The position numbers were made by a program, and so were the translations under genes. 37,077 nt of DNA, taken from the NCBI GenBank assembly GCA_022600255.1, contig JAHZKU010000299.1:1-37077 (forward strand), read 5' to 3'. Positions 30,913 to 37,077 of this stretch are shown here, piece by piece. Within the stretch, counting starts at the first letter, position 1, and each line of letters opens with the position of its first letter. Under the pieces are notes generated by a model. The model was given only the letters and a program-made list of their open reading frames with translations. It was not told the origin of the DNA and did not search any database. The DNA comes from Actinomycetes bacterium. GTDB taxonomy: Bacteria > Actinomycetota > Actinomycetes > S36-B12 > GCA-2699445.

Positions 30913-31686
30913 CTACCCCAATACGGCCGCAGTGCCAGATTCGATCGCGAGCACCACCAGATTGGTGAATGCGAAGCCCAACAGGACCAAGGAGCCCAAG
31001 CCCACCAGCGTGGCGGCGATCGAGGCCCCCGGACGCCGCTGGCCAGAGCGCTTTGCTGTTCGCTTCGCGCGGCCAGCCACAACAAACCCGGTAATAACAA
31101 CCGCGGCCGCGAGCAGTGCGATGGTTAATCCCGCCCCACCAAACGCCACATAAGACAAGTACAGCCCTGCACCGGACACACCCAACGCCAACCAACCCAG
31201 CAGGGATCGGCTGCGGCGGGTTCCGGGGCTACGCCCGGCACCTGCCTGGACTGATCCCGTGGCGTTAGGAGTTCCGGTCGGCGGTGCCAACGCGTTTGGG
31301 TTTGGGGCCGGTGCAGTCGGGTCGTAGGTGTAACCAGCCGGCGGGGGTGGCGGGCTTGCAGCTGCGCCGGGCTCGGGCGCCATCGGCCGGCCACAATGCA
31401 CGCAGGCCGGAGCAGACCGGCTCACCTGCCCGCCACAATCGGGGCAGGCGCGTAGCGCGGTCACCGGGTCGGGAGCCACTGCACCGCCCTGATTGGGCGT
31501 CGGCATCGCCACGGTGGCCTCCGTGTCTTCTGGAGGCCTTGGCGCGGCTGGGGTCTGCATCGTGCTGTCTCGCACGTCGTTGGTCCATTGTTGGCCATCC
31601 CAGCGCCGGGTCATCGCTTTCGGACTCAGAGGATCGGGATACCAGCCAGCTTTCAAGATGGTTTCCCGTTCATGTTGCATACTCAC
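30913..31686 (-). CDS. DUF2510 and zinc-ribbon membrane protein
   Basis: 257 aa. The N-terminus has a DUF2510 motif (KAGWYPDPLSPKAMTRRWDGQQWT), then a Thr/Pro linker, then a zinc-ribbon-like CPDCGGQ...CVHCGR (four Cys in CxxC pairs), a Pro-rich linker and three to four membrane helices at the C-terminus (about residues 160-257). Proteins of this build are typical of Actinobacteria; the function is not known. GTG 31686 has GGAG 6 nt upstream; ATG 31680 is the alternative. A GTTATAAC palindrome about 43 bp before the start may belong to its promoter. Convergent with the oxidoreductase; ychF lies upstream in the same direction after 231 bp. Confidence 0.85.
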   Translation of the reverse strand: MSMQHERETILKAGWYPDPLSPKAMTRRWDGQQWTNDVRDSTMQTPAAPRPPEDTEATVAMPTPNQGGAVAPDPVTALRACPDCGGQVSRSAPACVHCGRPMAPEPGAAASPPPPPAGYTYDPTAPAPNPNALAPPTGTPNATGSVQAGAGRSPGTRRSRSLLGWLALGVSGAGLYLSYVAFGGAGLTIALLAAAVVITGFVVAGRAKRTAKRSGQRRPGASIAATLVGLGSLVLLGFAFTNLVVLAIESGTAAVLG

Positions 31687-31917
31687 AGTCTGCTCCGTGG
31701 CGGCTGGCGCAAACCAAGCCGGTGGCTCCGTTATAACAATGCGCGGGAACCGTTAACAACCCGCAATCGAGTGGAAGTTGATGTTCGGCGACGGGCCGCG
31801 GGGCCAACCCTTACTGGTTGCGGGCAGGATCGCAGGGGCGTTCCGCCGCCGCGCCGTCACCAGCGGCAGCTCGGCCTGCTCCACCTCCGTGCTGCACGCC
31901 ACCAAGACCGGCCCAAC

Positions 31918-32997
31918 TCAAACGTTGAATCGGAACTCCACGACGTCGCCGTCCGCCATTGTGTAGTCCTTACCTTCGATGCGCAGCACACCCTTACTCC
32001 TCGCCGCGGCTAGCGATCCGGCTGCCACGAGTTCGTCGAATGAGATCACATCAGCCTTGATGAAACCTCGCTCGAAGTCCGTGTGAATCACGCCTGCGGC
32101 TTGTGGGGCCGTGGCGCCCCGCGGGATTGTCCAGGCCCGAGACTCCTTGGGGCCTGAGGTCAAGTACGTCTGCAGGCCCAGGGTGTCGAAACCGACCCGT
32201 GCCAGCGCACGGATGCCAGATTCCTCTTGTCCGATACTACTGAGCAACTCTGCGGCTTCCTCCTCGGAGATTTCCACCAGTTCGGACTCCACTTGGGCGT
32301 CCAAGAACACCGCTTCAGCGGGAGCCACAAGCTCGGTCATCGTACGGCGGAACTCTGGATCCCCCAACTGCTCCTCGTCGGCGTTGATCACATATAGAAA
32401 CGGCTTGGCAGTAAGCAGAAATAGTTCACGGATTGGGGTGGTGTCCATGTCGGAGGCAAACAGCGTTTGACCCGAATCCAGCACCGCTTGCGCCTCTTTG
32501 GCCGCCTCCAGCACCTCGACGCGCGTCTTGTCGCCGCGGGCTTCCTTCTCGAGGCGTGGAATCGCCTTCTCGAGCGTTTGTAGGTCGGCCAGGATCAGTT
32601 CAGTATTGATCGTCTCCATGTCCTCAGCAGGAGAAACCTTTCCATCCACATGCACGACGTCGGGATCGCTAAACGCGCGCAAGACCTGGCAAATCGCATC
32701 GGACTCGCGGATATGGGAGAGAAACTTGTTCCCAAGCCCTTGCCCTTCGCTAGCGCCACGAACGATTCCCGCGATGTCCACAAATGTGACCGTGGCCGGG
32801 ATTGTCTTTGCCGAGTTGCTGATATCTGCGAGTCTGTCGAGGCGGTCGTCCGGAACCGGCACCACGCCCGTATTGGGTTCGATGGTTGCGAAGGGGTAGT
32901 TCGCGGCCAGGGCTCCGTCTGAGTCGTGCGTCAACGCGTTGAACAGGGTGGATTTTCCGACGTTGGGCAGCCCAACGATTCCAATGCTTAGTGCCAC
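31918..32997 (-). CDS. ychF: Redox-regulated ATPase YchF (Obg-related)
   Basis: 359 aa, the usual length. The P-loop GLPNVGKSTLFNAL, switch region DIAGIVRGASEGQGLGNKFLSHIRE and NADEEQ (the G4 place, where NxxE in this family favours ATP over GTP) are present. The C-terminal TGS domain ends TMADGDVVEFRFNV. YchF binds ribosomes and affects translation and oxidative stress tolerance. GTG 32997 follows a TACACT -10 by 7 nt, with no Shine-Dalgarno, so it is probably leaderless. Near rmuC, DUF6542-like and ispH genes, as in many actinobacteria. Confidence 0.97.
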   Translation of the reverse strand: MALSIGIVGLPNVGKSTLFNALTHDSDGALAANYPFATIEPNTGVVPVPDDRLDRLADISNSAKTIPATVTFVDIAGIVRGASEGQGLGNKFLSHIRESDAICQVLRAFSDPDVVHVDGKVSPAEDMETINTELILADLQTLEKAIPRLEKEARGDKTRVEVLEAAKEAQAVLDSGQTLFASDMDTTPIRELFLLTAKPFLYVINADEEQLGDPEFRRTMTELVAPAEAVFLDAQVESELVEISEEEAAELLSSIGQEESGIRALARVGFDTLGLQTYLTSGPKESRAWTIPRGATAPQAAGVIHTDFERGFIKADVISFDELVAAGSLAAARSKGVLRIEGKDYTMADGDVVEFRFNV

Positions 32998-33004
32998 GGA
33001 ACTC

Positions 33005-33010
33005 AGTGTA
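33005..33010 (-). promoter_or_regulatory. -10 element of the ychF leaderless promoter
   Basis: On the minus strand TACACT is followed by 7 nt and GTG 32997. No ribosome-binding site is present. Confidence 0.55.
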
Positions 33011-33330
33011 GGTGCGACCTAGCCCTTGGAATGAATCGAACGCCGCACAGGAGGATCGAAGGTCAGCCAGCGCTAGCGGAATCGCCATGGAGGCCCGGTG
33101 GAACGGCGTGCCACACGCCGAGTTGCATGCGCAAGGTAAGCCGGTTAGCGCGAGGGGTCCGGACGACATTCGACCATTGGCCAGAAGGGGTGCGGCAGCC
33201 CGATCGGTCGGATGTCTGGCCGAAGGGCCGGTTCACCGCACCGGTGTCGGACCCAAGGCTCATACTCCAGATGAGGCGAGATCAGGCCGACTCCGTTCGA
33301 GCAGCACTGGTCGTCGGGCCGGTTCTGCTC

Positions 33331-33407
33331 GAGAAGTACCGATCTTCGAGCAGCACCGATCTTCGGCCAGTACCGATCTTCGGCCAGTACCGATCTTCGG
33401 CCAGTAC
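33331..33407 (+). repeat. 17-bp tandem repeat upstream of rmuC
   Basis: ACCGATCTTCG occurs at 33338, 33355, 33372 and 33389, with exactly 17 bp between copies, and a degraded fifth copy follows. The unit is CCAGTACCGATCTTCGG, and each copy contains the small dyad CCGA-TCT-TCGG. The first two units differ in the spacer. It lies 60-130 bp before the rmuC ATG. Confidence 0.9.
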
Positions 33408-33465
33408 TGCCCTGGGGCCTTTACTGCTCGTCGGGACACATCCAACAGGTGAGGAGACAACGGGT

Positions 33466-34809
33466 ATGGAAGCAACAACGGGAACAGGGTCAACCCTGGG
33501 TTTGGTGCTGGCGATTCTCATCGCGCTGGCGGTTGGCCTCATCATCGGCGCCCTTTGGGTTCGTTCCGTGACGACGGCTCGGGGCAAAGCACAGGCTGCC
33601 CAGTTGGCTGCAGAGCGGGCCGAGTGGGCGACCGAGCTAGGCAAGGAGCAGCGTCGTACTGATCTGTTGACCGGGCAACTCAACAGTGAACGAGCCAGCC
33701 TTGGCCAGGCCCGCACGGAGTTGGAGCGGGAACGTCTGAACAGCAAACAAATCGATCAGACGATGGCCCCGTTGCAGGCCTTGGTGAATCGGCTCGGCGA
33801 ACAGCAGTCCAGCTCCGAACGGGCGCTACAACGGTCAAACGCGGAACTGAAGGATCAGGTGACAAGCCTGGGAAGCCAGCTCACACAAGCCACCCAAACC
33901 TTCGATGCTGCCAGTAAGGGGGTGGGGGCAGAGACGCGTCGCCTGACACAGGCACTTTCCCGGTCCGAGACGCGCGGGACCTGGGGAGAAATGCAGCTGC
34001 GCCGCTTGGTGGAAGCCGCGGGCATGATCAATCACGTCCACTTTGTGGAGCAGGACCACATCAAGACCGAATCCGGTACCCGTCGCCCGGACATGGTCGT
34101 GGACCTCGCCGGCGACCGCCGCATTGTGGTGGACTCCAAAGTGCCGCTGGACAGTTTTCTGCGCATGAACCCTGACACGTCCGAGGCCACCGAACCTCAT
34201 CAGCGAGCGGCTCACGCCGATGCGGTGGCCGGCCATGTGAAGGAACTCTCGAAGAAGTCGTACTGGAAACAGTACGACTCCCCCGATTTTGTCGTGCTCT
34301 TCTTGCCTGCGGAGAGTCTGCTCAGTACGGCTCTGACAGCGCGGCCCGACTTGCTGCAAACAGCCTTTGACGCGAACATCATTTTGGCCACCCCAACGAC
34401 GCTCCTGGCACTGCTACGCACCGTGGCTTACGCCTGGCAGCAACTCGAGGTTGCCCGGCAAGCCAAAGAAATCCAGGAACTTGGCAAGACGTTGCATGAT
34501 CGGCTCCGCGTGATGGCGCAGCACTTCCAGAAGTTGGGGGTGTCCCTCACCGGATCCGTAACTGCCTACAACCAGACCGTGAGCTCGATGGAGTCTCGGG
34601 TATTGCCGACAACACGGAAGTTCGCAGACCTAGCGGCAACGCCGGATCCGCTTAGTGACCTGTCCACACTCACAACCAACCCACAGGCACTCGCGGAACA
34701 ACGGTGGGAGGTGGAACTCACAACCGTCGCTGATCCGATCCCTGATGCAGAGGTGGCCGATGTCACCGCTCCCGAACCCGCAACCGCGGAGGAACGCCGA
34801 ACCGCTTAG
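33466..34809 (+). CDS. rmuC: DNA recombination protein RmuC
   Basis: 447 aa. Residues 8-36 are a membrane segment (LGLVLAILIALAVGLIIGAL), followed by a long coiled coil rich in Gln, Glu and Arg (about 45-150), then the RmuC nuclease-like domain with RGTWGEMQLRRLVEAAGM and RRPDMVVDLAGDRRIVVDSKVPLD (PD-D/ExK-type core). RmuC limits DNA rearrangement at inverted repeats in E. coli. The tail of about 70 residues is acidic and disordered. ATG 33466 was chosen because GAGGAGA lies 8 nt upstream and the membrane segment then begins near the start. In tandem with the 34928 gene. Confidence 0.93.
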   Translation: MEATTGTGSTLGLVLAILIALAVGLIIGALWVRSVTTARGKAQAAQLAAERAEWATELGKEQRRTDLLTGQLNSERASLGQARTELERERLNSKQIDQTMAPLQALVNRLGEQQSSSERALQRSNAELKDQVTSLGSQLTQATQTFDAASKGVGAETRRLTQALSRSETRGTWGEMQLRRLVEAAGMINHVHFVEQDHIKTESGTRRPDMVVDLAGDRRIVVDSKVPLDSFLRMNPDTSEATEPHQRAAHADAVAGHVKELSKKSYWKQYDSPDFVVLFLPAESLLSTALTARPDLLQTAFDANIILATPTTLLALLRTVAYAWQQLEVARQAKEIQELGKTLHDRLRVMAQHFQKLGVSLTGSVTAYNQTVSSMESRVLPTTRKFADLAATPDPLSDLSTLTTNPQALAEQRWEVELTTVADPIPDAEVADVTAPEPATAEERRTA

Positions 34810-34915
34810 CGAGGATCGCTGTGGCGTTGGCCGGGCTAGGGCCGCTCGCCTTGCCGTATTCGGCCACTCCCAAGACATGCCGACCCCGCTGCCCAATTCC
34901 GGTGCAGCGGGAACA

Positions 34916-34921
34916 TATCTT
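34916..34921 (+). promoter_or_regulatory. -10 element of a leaderless promoter (DUF6542-like gene)
   Basis: TATCTT is followed by 6 nt and GTG 34928. There is no Shine-Dalgarno. Confidence 0.5.
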
Positions 34922-34927
34922 TGAGAC

Positions 34928-35479
34928 GTGGCATTCAGCTCCCCGGCCCACCCACGGCCATCAACCCCGCCCGGACCGGATTCGACGGCGCCGGAACTTG
35001 TGGTGTCGCAATCACCCCAGTCCGAGCTCGACCCGAGCCCGATGCCGCAGTCGGCCAGGCCGGAAGAGCGCTTCCAGCCGATCATCAACCTGAATGGTCG
35101 GGGTGTTTTGCTTTTCGTCCTTTTCGCCACCATGGTCAGCGGCGCGATTGGTCTCGTCGTCAGCGGCGCAACGGTGTTTCCACCGCTCGCCGGCTGGGGC
35201 ATGTTGCTCTCGACGGTGCTCGGTGCAGCAGTTGTGCGCAGGCCAGACCGCTTGGTTGCGTTGTGGTGCGGCCCAGTGGTCCTGGCAATCACGGTTGCTG
35301 TGCTGGGTCAGATCACCTTGCTCGGGGCGACACCCACTCTGGTGCGGGAGTTTTCCATGTTTTGGGCCGCGATGTCGTCCGCTGCTCCCCTGCAGCTCCT
35401 CGCCGTTGCCTTGGCTGCGCTGGTCACCCGGTGGCGCTTCAGCGGTAGCACACCCGACCGGAAATCTGCGACGAACTAG
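34928..35479 (+). CDS. DUF6542-like four-helix membrane protein
   Basis: 183 aa. A Pro/Ser-rich N-terminus of about 55 residues is followed by four membrane helices (about residues 58-165: VLLFVLFATMVSGAIGLVV; GWGMLLSTVLGAAVV; ALWCGPVVLAITVAVLGQI; APLQLLAVALAALVT). Position between rmuC/ychF and ispH is that of a DUF6542 protein in many actinobacteria; the call rests on this context and topology. GTG 34928 was chosen for the TATCTT -10 6 nt before it. The stop TAG shares the palindrome CTAG (35476-35479) with the ispH stop. Confidence 0.7.
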   Translation: MAFSSPAHPRPSTPPGPDSTAPELVVSQSPQSELDPSPMPQSARPEERFQPIINLNGRGVLLFVLFATMVSGAIGLVVSGATVFPPLAGWGMLLSTVLGAAVVRRPDRLVALWCGPVVLAITVAVLGQITLLGATPTLVREFSMFWAAMSSAAPLQLLAVALAALVTRWRFSGSTPDRKSATN

Positions 35480-36474
35480 GCACGAGCCGCTTTCGCGCGA
35501 TTTCGGGTTCGCAACTCCTTCGGCAATGAAAAGACCAGCGTCTCTTCCATCGCTGCGACCTCTTCGATATCGGCATAACCTCGCTCGGCAAGCCAGTCCA
35601 GCACGCGGGTCACCAGCAACTCCGGGACTGAAGCGCCGCTGGTGACACCGACTGTGGTGACGCCGTCCAAGATGTTCTTAGGCAATTCCTTTGGATCATC
35701 CACACGGATCGATGATCGAGCTCCCGCCTGGAGCGCGACTTCAACCAGACGAACACTGTTGGACGAATTAGCGGAGCCAACAACGATCAGCAGGTCACAA
35801 CGCTCCGCCAGAATCTTTACGGCCGTCTGCCGGTTCTGCGTTGCATAGCAGATGTCATCACTGGGCGGGTCCACCAAATGCGGGAACCGGGAGCGCAGGA
35901 TCTCTACGGTCTCCATGGTTTCGTCAACTGAAAGGGTGGTCTGGGACAGCCAAGCCAGTTTCTCGCCGGGGATATCGATCTCCCGGGCGTGAGCTGGACC
36001 GTCCACAATCGTGATGTGGTCAGGCGCCTCTCCGGCGGTACCAACAACCTCTTCGTGGCCTTCGTGACCGATCAGGAGGATCTGATAACCCTCCTTGGCG
36101 TACCGCTTAGCTTCATTGTGCACCTTGGTCACTAGTGGGCAGGTCGCGTCGATCGCCTGCAGGTTGCGCTCCGCGGCCTCCTCGTGGACCGTAGGAGCCA
36201 CGCCGTGGGCTGAGAATACGACAGTCTCCCCACGTGGCACCTCGTCAGCTTCCTCAACGAAGATGGCGCCTCGACCCTGCAGATCCTCCACAACATGGCG
36301 GTTGTGCACAATCTCTCGGCGGACGTACACGGGTTGGCCCCGCACCTCAATGGCTTTTTCCACCGCTTCGATTGCCCGCTCGACGCCTGCGCAATACCCG
36401 CGGGGCGCGGCCAACAGCACCTTCCGACCAGAGTTCTTTGCCTCAGCGAGCGACGGACCGGATTCAGCAGACAT
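35476..36474 (-). CDS. ispH: 4-hydroxy-3-methylbut-2-enyl diphosphate reductase
   Basis: 332 aa, the iron-sulphur enzyme of the last MEP-pathway step, giving IPP and DMAPP. The three cluster cysteines are in APRGYCAGVERA, IDATCPLVTKVH and ICYATQNRQTAV. Other signatures are VHNRHVVEDLQ, VFSAHGVAP and GSANSSNSVRLVEVA. ATG 36474 follows a TACGAT -10 by 6 nt without a Shine-Dalgarno, so the mRNA is probably leaderless. It overlaps the DUF6542-like gene tail to tail by 4 nt, and is divergent from xseA, as in mycobacteria. Confidence 0.97.
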   Translation of the reverse strand: MSAESGPSLAEAKNSGRKVLLAAPRGYCAGVERAIEAVEKAIEVRGQPVYVRREIVHNRHVVEDLQGRGAIFVEEADEVPRGETVVFSAHGVAPTVHEEAAERNLQAIDATCPLVTKVHNEAKRYAKEGYQILLIGHEGHEEVVGTAGEAPDHITIVDGPAHAREIDIPGEKLAWLSQTTLSVDETMETVEILRSRFPHLVDPPSDDICYATQNRQTAVKILAERCDLLIVVGSANSSNSVRLVEVALQAGARSSIRVDDPKELPKNILDGVTTVGVTSGASVPELLVTRVLDWLAERGYADIEEVAAMEETLVFSLPKELRTRNRAKAARA

Positions 36475-36480
36475 GATCTC

Positions 36481-36486
36481 ATCGTA
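36481..36486 (-). promoter_or_regulatory. -10 element of the ispH leaderless promoter
   Basis: On the minus strand TACGAT is followed by 6 nt (GAGATC) and ATG 36474. A poor -35 (TTTCGC) lies 17 bp upstream. Confidence 0.55.
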
Positions 36487-36683
36487 GGCGCTGCGACCAC
36501 TCTGCGAAACTCTCGTTCACTGCCACCGAAATCCCCGCTGGCACCCAACTCCGCCGACTGGCACGATACGGTGCCACTACGTGCAACTTCGCGTTGACAC
36601 TGAACTCGTTTCAGCAGATTGAGATTCAGTTGGCGTATGCGCTTTGGCGAATAGACAGAAGGACCGGTTTTGGGGGTGGTCGC

Positions 36684-37077
36684 GTGGTCGCGAAGAGCTC
36701 ACCAGAGCAGCCGATGCCGGTCCGGACCGCCTCGCGACTGCTGGGGGATTGGATTCGGCGCACGGGTGCGATCTGGGTGGAGGGGCAAATCTCGCAGTTG
36801 CGCCGCCGCGGCAGCACCGCTTGGATCACGCTGCGCGACACGGACGCCGACATGTCGATTCCGCTCGTAACGGCCACGGGCAAACTTATGGGCGAGCACG
36901 GCGTGGTCAATGAAGGTGACCGAGTGATCCTGCAGGCCAAGCCGGACTACTTCGCGAAGCAGGGAACGCTCAACTGGCGGGTCTCGGAAATCCGCCCGGT
37001 CGGCATCGGGGCCCTGCTGGCTCAGATCGAGCAACTGAAGCAAACGCTGGCGGCCGAGGGATTGTTTGACGCAGACC
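36684..37077 (+). CDS. xseA: Exodeoxyribonuclease VII large subunit, N-terminal part
   Basis: The window ends inside this gene; 131 residues are visible. The N-terminal OB-fold domain is clear: SSPEQPMPVRTASRLLGDWI, GAIWVEGQISQLRRRG, TAWITLRDTDADMSIPL, GDRVILQAKPDYF, LNWRVSEIRPVGIGALLAQI. XseA with XseB degrades single-stranded DNA. This frame has no ATG at its start and is easy to miss; GTG 36684, with a G-rich stretch (GGGGGTGG) 4 nt upstream, fits the family N-terminus best. A TTGACA box at 36594-36599 is a possible -35 for it, but no good -10 was found at the right distance. Confidence 0.93.
   Translation, partial: MVAKSSPEQPMPVRTASRLLGDWIRRTGAIWVEGQISQLRRRGSTAWITLRDTDADMSIPLVTATGKLMGEHGVVNEGDRVILQAKPDYFAKQGTLNWRVSEIRPVGIGALLAQIEQLKQTLAAEGLFDAD

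Larger units (their letters stand above)
32998..33465. other. Long intergenic region between ychF and rmuC
   Basis: 468 bp without a convincing gene. One frame stays open in phase with rmuC from 33031, but its product is Arg/Ser/Pro-rich and the RmuC N-terminal membrane segment begins only at 33466. It holds the ychF promoter (33005-33010) and a 17-bp tandem repeat (33331-33407). Confidence 0.65.

Noticed and set aside
31687..31917. Possible small gene between the DUF2510 gene and ychF
   Set aside because: Only short frames with odd composition, one overlapping the ychF 3' end; no ribosome site. A GTTATAAC palindrome is present but alone is not a feature.
33031..33465. Long in-frame extension of rmuC to 33031
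   Set aside because: Product is Arg/Ser/Pro-rich, contains the 17-bp repeat in frame, and RmuC normally begins at the membrane segment, which starts at 33466 with a good ribosome site.
36644..36940. Open frames over the xseA start on both strands (36644-36913 plus and 36626-36940, 36699-37043 minus)
   Set aside because: They are shadows; the third plus frame from GTG 36684 translates to a clear XseA N-terminus.

Overview
The window is G+C-rich DNA (about 60% by eye) from a chromosome of an actinobacterium. Evidence: a mycothiol-type deacetylase (mshB), the actinobacterial form of DapD, DUF6113- and DUF2510-type proteins, many GTG starts, and leaderless promoters. The order LOG-dapE-dapD ... 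dapC-fdxA ... mshB ... ychF-(DUF6542-like)-ispH-xseA runs in the same order (reversed) as these genes in Mycobacterium tuberculosis as I remember its locus numbers, so this looks like an old core block with local insertions. Nothing in the window looks like a prophage, transposon, CRISPR array, rRNA or tRNA gene.

Region 1 (1-8517) is amino-acid and central metabolism. It holds a LOG-family protein cut by the window edge, the divergent pair dapE/dapD with only 17 bp between start codons, an unrecognised small acidic protein, a hemerythrin-like protein coupled to citrate synthase, and a tight fdxA-pheA-tyrA-dapC operon that joins ferredoxin, Phe/Tyr synthesis and diaminopimelate synthesis. Region 2 (8518-18700) is accessory: a secreted glycoside-hydrolase-like protein, an acetyltransferase, the mshB / DUF6113-like / flavin-reductase cluster, a DPP-IV-type peptidase, a ChaA-type Ca2+/H+ antiporter, a hemerythrin-fold protein that seems to have lost its metal ligands, and a CREST-superfamily (alkaline ceramidase-like) membrane hydrolase. 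Region 3 (18848-25119) is a complete five-gene peptide ABC transporter (lipoprotein, two permeases, two ATPases) with a divergent PPOX/FMN-type split-barrel oxidoreductase. Region 4 (25229-30785) is a complete bioA-bioF-bioD-bioB operon with 4-nt overlaps, divergent from a Gfo/Idh/MocA oxidoreductase. Region 5 (30913-37077) holds a DUF2510/zinc-ribbon membrane protein, ychF, rmuC, a DUF6542-like membrane protein, ispH and the start of xseA.

The most striking signal is regulatory. At least seven genes without a clear Shine-Dalgarno sequence start 6-7 nt after a TANNNT-like -10 element, as expected for leaderless mRNAs. At dapE/dapD one near-palindrome, ATACGGTAT, is placed symmetrically so that it could be the -10 for both genes, with predicted start points 18 bp apart, each on a start codon. 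Other points worth attention are a motif repeated with 21-bp phasing upstream of the glycoside hydrolase, 8-bp and 17-bp tandem repeats near dapE and rmuC, and a strong terminator that faces against the genes around it. I do not see a clear new multi-gene defence or mobile system.
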